From positions 248,001-312,000 of the forward strand of contig CAURZK010000001.1 of NCBI GenBank assembly GCA_963529855.1: a DNA stretch of 64,000 nt, in the 5' to 3' direction. Position numbers and translations under genes: made by a program. The notes beneath the pieces were generated by a model. It worked only from the letters and a program-made list of their open reading frames with translations. It was not told where the DNA came from and did not search any database. Numbering within the stretch: the first letter of the stretch is position 1; each line of letters starts with the position of its first letter. Shown here piece after piece: positions 32,633-39,655 of this stretch. The DNA comes from 34-65-8 sp963529855 (GTDB taxonomy: Bacteria > Pseudomonadota > Alphaproteobacteria > Sphingomonadales > Sphingomonadaceae).

Positions 32633-32907
32633 ACGAACAGCGGCGCGAACTCACGATCGTCAACCGGCGCGGGCTCCATGCACGCGCCAGTGCGAAATTC
32701 GTCAACGCGGTGGCGCAATTGCCCGACGGGGTCAGGGTGCAAGTCGCGAAGGACGGCAATAGCGTGGCCGGTGGTTCTATCCTGGGGCTGATGATGCTGG
32801 GCGCGGCCAAGGGCGACCGGATCGAAGTGATCGTGGCCGGCGACGACAGCGGGGCGGTGATGGAGCAGCTCTGCACGCTGGTAGATGGCGGCTTCGGCGA
32901 GGAATGA
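32629..32907 (+). CDS. ptsH: Phosphocarrier protein HPr
   Basis: 92 residues with a GTG start overlapping the EIIA stop. The active-site His17 lies in NRRGLHARASAKFV and the regulatory Ser51 in GGSILGLMML, the site that HprK modifies. HPr relays phosphate from EI to EIIA; the Ser-phosphorylated form is a signalling state. Presence of both sites together with an hprK three genes upstream makes the Ser51 modification credible. Its stop overlaps the start of the trmH-family gene. Confidence 0.93.
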   Translation: MNEQRRELTIVNRRGLHARASAKFVNAVAQLPDGVRVQVAKDGNSVAGGSILGLMMLGAAKGDRIEVIVAGDDSGAVMEQLCTLVDGGFGEE

Positions 32908-33713
32908 TGCAGCCCGGTCACCGGCGCGCGATCACCGGCTTTTCCAATCCCACGGTCAAATACCTGCGCAGCCTGCGCGACAAGAAGCATCGCAAGCGGG
33001 AAGGCAAGTTCCTGGCCGAAGGGCTGCGACTGCTGACCGATGCGCGGGAGAACGGTCATGTGCCCGAAACCCTGGTCATGGCCAGCGGGCGCGATGCGCA
33101 CCCCTTGCTCGATGCGCTGGAAGCGCAGGTCATCGCCGCGGGGGGCGAGGTGATCGAGACCAGCGCCGACATCCTGTCCAAGATCACCGGCAAGGACAAT
33201 CCGCAGGCAGTTGCAGGCGTGTTCGCCGAGTTCGACACGGGGCTTGCCGCGCTCGATCGCGATGCCGCACCGATCTGGCTGGTCGCCCAGGCATTGAGAG
33301 ACCCGGGGAACCTGGGGACGATGCTGCGCACAGGCGATGCGATCGGAGCCGGCGGGCTGATCCTGATCGACGATTGCGCCGATCCCTTCGGGGTCGAGGC
33401 GGTGCGGGCCAGCATGGGCGCGGTGTTCACGCAAGGGATCGCACAGGCGCGATGGGAGGAATTCCTGCCATGGCTGCGTCAGGGCCGCGGGCAGCTGGTG
33501 GCGGCCAGCCTGCGCGAGGCGGTCCCCTATCGCGGCGCACCCTATGCCGCCCCGTGCTTCATCATGGTCGGCAACGAGTCGCAGGGGCTCCCCGCGGAAT
33601 ACGAGGCAGCGTGCGACCTGCGGGTAACGATGCCGATGAAGGGCCGCGCCGACAGCCTCAATGCAGCGGTCGCCGCTGCAGTGCTGGGGTACGAGGTGCT
33701 GGCGACGCTCTGA
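32904..33713 (+). CDS. TrmH/SpoU family RNA 2'-O-methyltransferase
   Basis: 269 residues. An N-terminal substrate-binding domain (SNPTVKYLRSLRDKKHRKRE, about 15-34, typical of SpoU_sub_bind) precedes the SPOUT knot domain with DPGNLGTMLRTGDAIGAGGL, then VGNESQGLP and the C-terminal ADSLNAAVAAAVLGYE. It methylates ribose in tRNA or rRNA; the target base cannot be given. Its start overlaps the HPr stop by four bases, so it belongs to the same transcript. Its last 172 bases overlap a convergent gene on the other strand. Confidence 0.9.
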   Translation: MMQPGHRRAITGFSNPTVKYLRSLRDKKHRKREGKFLAEGLRLLTDARENGHVPETLVMASGRDAHPLLDALEAQVIAAGGEVIETSADILSKITGKDNPQAVAGVFAEFDTGLAALDRDAAPIWLVAQALRDPGNLGTMLRTGDAIGAGGLILIDDCADPFGVEAVRASMGAVFTQGIAQARWEEFLPWLRQGRGQLVAASLREAVPYRGAPYAAPCFIMVGNESQGLPAEYEAACDLRVTMPMKGRADSLNAAVAAAVLGYEVLATL

Positions 33714-34225
33714 CTCCGCCCCGTGTCACACCGATCGGGATGCTTTCCAAAACTTCCGCGATGCCCAGACGACACGGCCGGACGGGCGCCGGCGAGGCGC
33801 GCATCGCAGCGACGCAGCAGCCGCAAAAGCGCGGAATTGTCGGGTTTGCGCGCCATTCCGACTATTCGCCCGCGATAGATCAACGGCCGTACCAGCCCGG
33901 TTTCGATCCGCCGGAGCAGACCCGATTGTGTCACCTTCCGCCAATCCGGCGTCGGCGGGGCAACGCGGCCTGATCCGGGCGGCACCAGCACGTGATCCCA
34001 CGCGGCGGCAAAACCCTGCGCATCGTCGCGTGCCCGAAGGCGATAAGCCGACGCCCGCGTTATCCCGGCCCTGCGTGCAGCCATTGCCACCGACCCGGTG
34101 AGATAGAGTCGCGCGAGGAACGCGCACTGCCGTTCCTCGGTCCAACCGTCGCGCCGCGCCCGCACAGGCACGGGGTGAAAAAACGGCGGGCGGCGGCGCA
34201 AGCGGTGCGCGGGAGTGTTTTTCAT
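33542..34225 (-). CDS. Helix-turn-helix hypothetical protein overlapping trmH
   Basis: 227 residues if read to the first stop. The first 150 residues look like a real protein: basic N-terminus (MKNTPAHRLRRRPPFFHPV), then DGWTEERQCAFLARLYLTGSVAMAARRAGITRASAYRLRAR, a clear helix-turn-helix (about 32-65), then RLLRRCDARLAG. The remaining part, from about residue 170, is antisense to the conserved end of the trmH gene and has no family feature. So the natural stop may have been lost by a frameshift, or the true protein is shorter. Proteins of this kind look like short DNA-binding proteins related to terminase small subunits; function unknown. Confidence 0.5.
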   Translation of the reverse strand: MKNTPAHRLRRRPPFFHPVPVRARRDGWTEERQCAFLARLYLTGSVAMAARRAGITRASAYRLRARDDAQGFAAAWDHVLVPPGSGRVAPPTPDWRKVTQSGLLRRIETGLVRPLIYRGRIVGMARKPDNSALLRLLRRCDARLAGARPAVSSGHRGSFGKHPDRCDTGRSQSVASTSYPSTAAATAALRLSARPFIGIVTRRSHAASYSAGSPCDSLPTMMKHGAA

Positions 34226-34312
34226 CGACGAGGATAAGCCACATTCGGCGCATGTAGGAAAGGCGCTGCTTCGTTCAGGGAACGCACAGCCGGACCTGCG
34301 CATTTTGCATTC

Positions 34313-34711
34313 ATGAAAAGCGCCCTCGCCCTGCTCGCCCTGCCCCTGCTCGGAGCATGCACCACCATGACCGATGGCGGATCCGCCCCGCAGCTTGCGG
34401 GTACCGAATGGCGGTTCACCGCCATTGACGGAGCGGCTCCGGTGCGGCCGGACCGGGCGACCATGTCGTTCACGGCCGAGCGCATCAGCGCCAATGTGGG
34501 GTGCAACGGGATGGGCGGCAGCTGGCGGCTTGACGGCAATCGGCTGGTCGGCGGCCCCTACATGTCGACCAAGATGTTTTGCGACGGGGTGATGGAACAG
34601 GAAAATGCGGTCAGCGCGCTTCTGGCGGCTAACCCGGCCGTGGCTGTCAGCGGCAACCGGATGACCCTGACAGCGCAAGGCCATTCGGCGGAACTGACGC
34701 GCACGGATTAA
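34313..34711 (+). CDS. META domain lipoprotein (HslJ-like)
   Basis: 132 residues. The N-terminus MKSALALLALPLLGACTTM is a lipoprotein signal (lipobox LGAC, Cys16). The rest is one META domain: LAGTEWRFTAIDGAAP, MSFTAERISANVGCNGMGGSW, MSTKMFCDGVMEQENAV and the final strand. The conserved CNxxGGxW-like motif is present as CNGMGGSW. Related proteins include heat-inducible HslJ and some secreted virulence factors; their biochemical role is not settled. It stands alone between the HTH gene and convergent rmuC. Confidence 0.85.
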   Translation: MKSALALLALPLLGACTTMTDGGSAPQLAGTEWRFTAIDGAAPVRPDRATMSFTAERISANVGCNGMGGSWRLDGNRLVGGPYMSTKMFCDGVMEQENAVSALLAANPAVAVSGNRMTLTAQGHSAELTRTD

Positions 34712-34741
34712 GCCCCTTCCGGCGCGGCTAACCGGGTCAGG

Positions 34742-36133
34742 TTAAATCGCTGGTCCAGGCAGGACCGCGTCTTCCCCGGCGTCCGCTGCAGTATATCGGG
34801 GCGCGCTTTCGACCAGCGGCACGGCTTCGATCTCGCGCTTGCCGATCTCGATCCCCTTGTCCGCCAGCCGCCGGCCGCTGGTAAGCACGTTGCGTTCGAA
34901 ACTGCCGACGAACTTGTTGTAATTGTTGACCGCGCTTTCGAGCCCACCGCCCACGCGCTTCAGGTGTTCCGCGGCGACGGCAAGCCGGTCGTAAAGCTCG
35001 GCCCCGGCCCTGCCGATCTCGATCGCCTCGCGCGCGATCGTGTCCTGTCGCCACACCTGCGCCACGGTGCGCGCGATGGCCACGAGGTTGGTCGGGGTCG
35101 CCAGCAGTACCTTGTTGCGGAAGGCGAAGTCCCACAGTTCCGGATCGGCCTCCAGTGCGGCGGCGACAAAGTGCTCGCCGGGCACGAACATCACGACGTA
35201 ATCGGGCGCTTCGTCGAACTGGCTCTGGTAGCCCTTTGCGCCGAGCGTCTGGACGTGGTTCTTCATCGCCCGCGCATGAAGTTCCAGGTGCCGTGTCTTG
35301 TCGGCATCGTTGTCCGCCTCGAACGCGGCCTGATAGGCATTGAGCGACACCTTGGCGTCGATCACCAGCTTCTTCTGCCCGGGCACGCGCACGATCGCAT
35401 CGGGGCGCAACCGTCCTTCATCGGTATCCATCGAATGTTCGAGGAAGAAATCGGTATGTTCCGACAGGCCGCACTGTTCGAGCACATTCTGCAACGCCCG
35501 CTCGCCCCAGCGGCCGCGCGCCTTGGGCGCGTTGGTAAGCGAATTGCCCAGCCGCTGCGCCTCGCGCCGGACCTCCTCCTGCCCAGCCTTCATCGATTCG
35601 ATCAGACCGGTGAGCTGGCCGAAGGCATCGACCCGCTTTGCCTCCAGCGCGCTGACCTGCTCCTCGTAAGCCTTGAGCCGTGCGCCGACAGGTTCGAGCA
35701 GCGCCTTCAGCTTTTCCTCGCTCGCCTTTTCCGAATGCCCAAGCCGTTCGGCTGCCGTTGCCAGAAACCGTTCCTGCGCCGCGCCCAGCACTTTGGCCCC
35801 GGTGTTCTCGAATTCCTTGAGCAGGTTGATGCGCGATTCTTCCAGCAACCTCTTCTGCTCGGCAAACCCCGCCCGCTCCGCACGGAACACGGAATTTTCC
35901 TCGCGGGCCCGGTCCAGCTGTTCAGCCAAGCTGTCCGCGCGCGCGGCGCGTTCGGCCATTGTCGCGAGTTCCGGCACCATACGGGCGATCCGCTCGCGAT
36001 GTTCTTTCGCTTCCACTTCCAGCGCTGCGTGACGGGTCTTCCAGTCCGCGACCGGCCGAGAACCGAAATACCAGCCGATTGCCGTGCCTGCTGCAAGGGC
36101 GACTAGAATGAATACAAAAATGAGCGCGTCCAT
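34742..36133 (-). CDS. rmuC: DNA recombination protein RmuC
   Basis: 463 residues. A membrane anchor (about 4-21) is followed by a coiled coil (about 35-200, rich in Glu, Arg and Ala) and then the RmuC nuclease-like domain with GRWGERALQNVLEQCGLSEH, PDAIVRVPGQKKLVIDAKV, and VVMFVPGEHFVAAAL. RmuC limits rearrangement at inverted repeats in E. coli and is suspected to be a nuclease of the PD-(D/E)xK type. It is divergent from the copper-storage-like gene. Confidence 0.93.
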   Translation of the reverse strand: MDALIFVFILVALAAGTAIGWYFGSRPVADWKTRHAALEVEAKEHRERIARMVPELATMAERAARADSLAEQLDRAREENSVFRAERAGFAEQKRLLEESRINLLKEFENTGAKVLGAAQERFLATAAERLGHSEKASEEKLKALLEPVGARLKAYEEQVSALEAKRVDAFGQLTGLIESMKAGQEEVRREAQRLGNSLTNAPKARGRWGERALQNVLEQCGLSEHTDFFLEHSMDTDEGRLRPDAIVRVPGQKKLVIDAKVSLNAYQAAFEADNDADKTRHLELHARAMKNHVQTLGAKGYQSQFDEAPDYVVMFVPGEHFVAAALEADPELWDFAFRNKVLLATPTNLVAIARTVAQVWRQDTIAREAIEIGRAGAELYDRLAVAAEHLKRVGGGLESAVNNYNKFVGSFERNVLTSGRRLADKGIEIGKREIEAVPLVESAPRYTAADAGEDAVLPGPAI

Positions 36134-36176
36134 CTATCGAACATAGGCGGAACATCAGCCGCTAGGGAAGCGAAAG

Positions 36177-36195
36177 TTTCCGGTTTTCCCGGAAC
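36177..36195. promoter_or_regulatory. Inverted repeat between rmuC and the Cys-rich protein gene
   Basis: TTCCGG (36178-36183) and CCGGAA (36189-36194) form a perfect 6-bp inverted repeat around TTTTC, extended by G-C at the ends with one extra T. It lies 46 bp upstream of the Cys-rich protein start and could be an operator or hairpin; no match to a known copper-responsive box is convincing. Confidence 0.3.
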
Positions 36196-36240
36196 ATCGC
36201 CCCGGTCCGCGCGCTGAAACTCGGGAAAGGAGAAGGAACG

Positions 36241-36651
36241 ATGTCGATCGAAGCCATGATTGCCGAACACCCACAGGTCAGGGGTGCCGAGAACGCGGAA
36301 CTGGGGCTCGCAGTCAAGCACGCCATGTATTGTGCAGCGATCTGCAACAGCTGCGCCGATGCCTGCGTTGCAGAGGACATGGACATGGCCCGCTGCATTC
36401 GCCTGTGCATGGACTGTGCCGATGTCTGCACCGCGACATACCGGGTCGCCTCACGCCGGACCGATCACAACCGGCAACTGATCCGGACCATGCTCGCCGT
36501 GTGTATCGAGGCTTGCGAAACTTGCGCCGAGGAATGCGAGCGTCACGACCATGCGCATTGCCGCCGCTGCGCGCAAATGTGCCGCGAATGCGCACGCGAT
36601 TGCCGCGCCGCCCTCGAGAAGCTCAACGACGAGGTTCACGCCGGCGCCTGA
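36241..36651 (+). CDS. Cys-rich four-helix protein (DUF326 / copper storage protein Csp-like)
   Basis: 136 residues with 17 cysteines, nearly all in CxxxC or CxxC steps that fall on helix faces: YCAAICNSCADAC, ARCIRLCMDCADVC, VCIEACETCAEEC, HCRRCAQMCRECARDC. This is the pattern of the Csp copper-storage proteins, whose four-helix bundle is lined with Cys that bind many Cu(I) ions. There is no signal peptide, so it resembles the cytosolic Csp3 type. AGGAG precedes the ATG. A GC-rich hairpin overlaps the stop codon. Confidence 0.85.
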   Translation: MSIEAMIAEHPQVRGAENAELGLAVKHAMYCAAICNSCADACVAEDMDMARCIRLCMDCADVCTATYRVASRRTDHNRQLIRTMLAVCIEACETCAEECERHDHAHCRRCAQMCRECARDCRAALEKLNDEVHAGA

Positions 36652-36659
36652 GCGCCGGC
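36640..36659. terminator. GC hairpin at the stop codon between convergent genes
   Basis: GCCGGCGC and GCGCCGGC form a perfect 8-bp stem around CTGA; the stop codon of the Cys-rich protein lies in the loop region. No T tract. It separates two convergent genes only 15 bp apart. Confidence 0.4.
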
Positions 36660-36666
36660 GGGGGCA

Positions 36667-37233
36667 TCAGGCCGCCTGGCGCAGTTTCTGGAGTTTCTTC
36701 AGCGCCATCTGGCGCTTCAGCCGGCTCAGGTGGTCGATGAACAGAATCCCTTCGAGGTGGTCCATCTCGTGCTGGAGGCAGGTCGCCATCAGCCCGTCGA
36801 GCTCTTCCTCGTGCGTGTTGCCGTCAAGGTCCTGATACCGCACCCGGCAGGTGGCCGGACGGTCGACGTCGGCGAAGATCTCGGGCACCGAGAGGCAGCC
36901 TTCCTGATAGGTCGCGATCTCCTGCGACGGGTCGAGGATCACCGGGTTCACGAACACCCGCGGCTCCTTGAGCGTGGGCTGGTGATGATGGTGATGTCCG
37001 TCATGGTTGCACGCAACCGGCTCTGCATCCGGGTCGTCAGGCTGCAGGTCGATCACCAGCACCCGCTTCGGCACGCCGACCTGGATGGCGGCGAGGCCGA
37101 TGCCCGGCGCATCGTACATGGTGTCGAACATGTCGGCGACGAGCGTGCGCAGCTCGTCATCGAATTCGGTCACGGGTTCGGACACGACCTTGAGCCGGGG
37201 ATCCGGCACTTCGAGAATTTCACGGATAGCCAT
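36667..37233 (-). CDS. def: Peptide deformylase with a histidine-rich loop
   Basis: 188 residues. The three deformylase motifs are intact: PGIGLAAIQVG (43-53), EGCLSVPE (111-118, metal ligand Cys113) and QHEMDHL (154-160, ligands His155 and His159). It removes the formyl group from new proteins. Unusually, an insertion at 75-88 reads CNHDGHHHHHQPTL, with six His within eight positions (77-84), in a loop before the NPVILDP strand. The loop could bind extra metal. No clear ribosome binding site is visible before the ATG (CTGACCCCCTATG). The gene lies downstream of a 21-bp tandem repeat. Confidence 0.93.
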   Translation of the reverse strand: MAIREILEVPDPRLKVVSEPVTEFDDELRTLVADMFDTMYDAPGIGLAAIQVGVPKRVLVIDLQPDDPDAEPVACNHDGHHHHHQPTLKEPRVFVNPVILDPSQEIATYQEGCLSVPEIFADVDRPATCRVRYQDLDGNTHEEELDGLMATCLQHEMDHLEGILFIDHLSRLKRQMALKKLQKLRQAA

Positions 37234-37266
37234 AGGGGGTCAGATAGGCGCGTGGAGACGCGCAAT

Positions 37267-37348
37267 CAATCCCGTGGGGGTTTGGCAATCCCGTGGCGGG
37301 GTTTGGCAATCCCGTGGCGCGGTTTGGCAATCCCGTGGCGGGGTTTGG
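37267..37348. repeat. Tandem repeat (21-bp unit, about four copies) between recR and def
   Basis: The unit CAATCCCGTGGCGGGGTTTGG occurs at 37286-37306, 37307-37327 (one base changed) and 37328-37348, preceded by a 19-bp partial copy at 37267-37285. It begins 34 bp upstream of the def start and ends 2 bp after the recR stop. Near-identity of the copies points to recent expansion by slippage, so copy number may vary between strains. Confidence 0.9.
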
Positions 37349-37350
37349 CG

Positions 37351-37947
37351 TCAGGCGACCGGGCGCCGCGCGCGAAGGGCCTGGGCCAGTGTCCCTTCGT
37401 CGAGGTAATCCAGCTCCCCGCCGACCGGCAGGCCGTGGGCCAACTGGGTCACGCGCACGGGATATTCCTCCAGCCGTTCGGCAAGGTAGTGGGCGGTCGT
37501 CTGCCCCTCCAGCGTGGCGTTCATGGCGAGAACGACTTCGTCGATACCGCCTTCGGCCACGCGGCCCAGCAGAGTGTCGATCGCGAGGTCTTCGGGCCGC
37601 ACGCCGTCGAGCGCCGACAGCCGCCCGCCCAGCACGTGATAACGCCCGGTGAACAGGCGCGCACGGTCAAGCGCCCACAGGTCGGCCACGTCCTCGACCA
37701 CGCACAGGCTGCGCTGGTCGCGGCGCGGATCGCTGCACACGCTGCAGGGTGCCTGGGTATCGACGTTGAAGCACACGGGGCATTCGACCAGTCGCTCCTC
37801 CACCTCGGTCAGGGCGGCAAGCAATTGCGGCAGGGCCTTCTGCCGGTGCTTGACCAGCCACAGCACCGCGCGCCGCGCCGAACGCGGGCCGAGGCCGGGA
37901 AGCTGCGCGAGTGCGCCCGCGAGCCGTTCGATCTCTTGCGATGCCAT
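37351..37947 (-). CDS. recR: Recombination protein RecR
   Basis: 198 residues. An N-terminal HhH segment (LPGLGPRSARRAVLWLV) is followed by a four-Cys zinc finger (CPVCFNVDTQAPCSVC) and a Toprim domain (YHVLGGRLSALDGV, IDEVVLAMNATLEGQTTAHYL), then the Walker-like tail with VRVTQLAHGLPVGGELDYLD. RecR acts with RecO/RecF in gap repair. It lies upstream of def on the same strand, separated by the tandem repeat, and is divergent from fmt with 53 bp between starts. The usual partners dnaX and ebfC are not next to it here. Confidence 0.95.
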   Translation of the reverse strand: MASQEIERLAGALAQLPGLGPRSARRAVLWLVKHRQKALPQLLAALTEVEERLVECPVCFNVDTQAPCSVCSDPRRDQRSLCVVEDVADLWALDRARLFTGRYHVLGGRLSALDGVRPEDLAIDTLLGRVAEGGIDEVVLAMNATLEGQTTAHYLAERLEEYPVRVTQLAHGLPVGGELDYLDEGTLAQALRARRPVA

Positions 37948-38000
37948 GCCCCGGCAGATAGGGGCTGCGCTCCGCCAACCGCAAGGCCAGCCTCGCCCTT

Positions 38001-38906
38001 ATGCGCATCGTCTTCATGGGAACGCCCGACTTCGCCGTGCCCAGCTTGCGCGCGCTGGCGGCGGCGGGGCACGAGATCGCGGCGGTTTACTCGCAGCCGC
38101 CGGCACCCTCGGGCCGGGGCAAGAAGCTGCAACCGTCTCCCGTACACCGCGCAGCAGAGGATCTGGGAATCCCGGTCCGGCATCCCAAATCACTGCGCTC
38201 GGCACAAGAGCAGGCGGCGTTTGCGGCGCTCGATGCCGATGTCGCAGTGGTTGCGGCTTATGGCCTGATCCTGCCGCAGCCGGTGCTCGACGCGCCGCGG
38301 CATGGGTGCCTCAATGTCCACGCCTCGATCCTGCCGCGCTGGCGCGGCGCGGCGCCGATTCACCGTGCGGTGATGGCGGGCGATCGGGTTACGGGGATCA
38401 CGATCATGCAGATGGAGGCCGGGCTCGACACAGGCCCGATGCTGGCCACCGCGCGGACCGAGATCGGCGACAAGACCACGGGCGATCTCACCATCGAACT
38501 GGCGGAAACGGGCGCCCGCCTGATGGTCGAGACACTGCGCGAATTGCCCAAGCACGTACCCGTCGCTCAGGATGATGACCGCGCGACTTATGCCGCCAAG
38601 ATCGACAAGGCCGAGGCGCGGATCGACTGGTCGCGCAGTGCGGCAGAGGTGGTCCGGCACATCCACGGCCTCGCTCCCTTCCCCGGCGCCTGGTGCGAGA
38701 TCGATGGCCAGCGAGTGAAGCTGTTGAAGGCCGAAGCCGTCGATGGCGAGGGTGCGCCCGGAACTGTGCTGGACGATTCCCTGACCATCGCGTGCGGCAC
38801 GGGGGCGCTGCGTCCCATGCGCCTGCAACGCGCCGGCAAACCGGCTATGGCCCTCGATGAATTCCTGCGCGGGCGGCCGGTATCGATTAGAACCGTGATC
38901 GCGTGA
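38001..38906 (+). CDS. fmt: Methionyl-tRNA formyltransferase
   Basis: 301 residues. It formylates initiator Met-tRNA using 10-formyl-tetrahydrofolate. The catalytic region NVHASILPRWRGAAPIHRAV has the conserved Asn and His, followed by GITIMQMEAGLDTGPML with the third catalytic Asp. The N-terminus MRIVFMGTPDFAVPSL is classic. The C-terminal domain is present. It overlaps truA by four bases. Its partner enzyme gene def is close but on the opposite strand beyond recR. Confidence 0.95.
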   Translation: MRIVFMGTPDFAVPSLRALAAAGHEIAAVYSQPPAPSGRGKKLQPSPVHRAAEDLGIPVRHPKSLRSAQEQAAFAALDADVAVVAAYGLILPQPVLDAPRHGCLNVHASILPRWRGAAPIHRAVMAGDRVTGITIMQMEAGLDTGPMLATARTEIGDKTTGDLTIELAETGARLMVETLRELPKHVPVAQDDDRATYAAKIDKAEARIDWSRSAAEVVRHIHGLAPFPGAWCEIDGQRVKLLKAEAVDGEGAPGTVLDDSLTIACGTGALRPMRLQRAGKPAMALDEFLRGRPVSIRTVIA

Positions 38907-39655
38907 CCCGGTTCGCGCTCACCATCGAATTCGACGGGGCGCCGTTCTTCGGGCTGCAGCGGCAGGGGCATGGACCAAGTGTTCAGCAATCGGTCGAGGA
39001 AGCGGCGGAACGCATCGTCGGCCATCCCGTCACGCTCCACGCCGCTGGACGGACCGATGCGGGCGTCCACGCGCTGGCGATGCGGTGCCATTTCGATAGC
39101 GACAAGGCGATCACGCCCTTTCGCCTGTCGGAAGCACTGAACGCGCATCTGCGCCCCGATCCGATCGCGGTGACCCGTTGCGAGGAAGTGAGCGAGGAAT
39201 GGCACGCACGCTTTTCGTGCATCGGGCGCGCTTACGAATACCGCATCCTCAACCGCCGCGCGCCGCCGACGCTGGAAGCGGGGCGCGTATGGCATGTACC
39301 CCAACCGCTCGATACCGACGCGATGCACCGCGCCGCGCAGGCGCTGGTGGGCAAGCATGACTTCACCACGTTCCGATCGGTCCAGTGCCAGGCCGCAAGC
39401 CCGTTGAAGACACTCGACCGGCTGGCAGTACGGCGGGAAGGCGAGCACGTGCTGGTCGAGGCAGCGGCACGCAGTTTTCTCCATCACCAGGTCCGCAGCA
39501 TGGTCGGGTGTCTTGCCCTCGTCGGCATGGGCCGCTGGCGCGAGGAACAGCTTGCCGAAGCCCTTGCCGCACGCAATCGGCAGAAACTGGGTTTCAATGC
39601 GCCACCCGATGGGCTCTACTTCGTCAAAGCCATCTATCCTGGAGAGCATCAATGA
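38903..39655 (+). CDS. truA: tRNA pseudouridine(38-40) synthase
   Basis: 250 residues with a GTG start overlapping the fmt stop. The catalytic Asp lies in AAGRTDAGVHALA (about 47-59). The sequences YEYRILNRRAPPTLEAGRVWH and AARSFLHHQVRSMVGCLALV are further TruA signatures. It isomerises uridines in the tRNA anticodon stem-loop. Its stop overlaps the start of the next dehydrogenase gene by four bases, so fmt-truA-dehydrogenase form one unit. Confidence 0.95.
   Translation: MTRFALTIEFDGAPFFGLQRQGHGPSVQQSVEEAAERIVGHPVTLHAAGRTDAGVHALAMRCHFDSDKAITPFRLSEALNAHLRPDPIAVTRCEEVSEEWHARFSCIGRAYEYRILNRRAPPTLEAGRVWHVPQPLDTDAMHRAAQALVGKHDFTTFRSVQCQAASPLKTLDRLAVRREGEHVLVEAAARSFLHHQVRSMVGCLALVGMGRWREEQLAEALAARNRQKLGFNAPPDGLYFVKAIYPGEHQ

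Noticed and set aside
37267..37348. The tandem repeat as coding sequence (repeated WQSRGG in one frame)
   Set aside because: The frame continues only as a shadow over recR; a ribosome binding site and family match are absent. The repeat is better seen as intergenic.
37267..37348. CRISPR array
   Set aside because: Units are directly adjacent with no spacers, and no cas gene is in the window.
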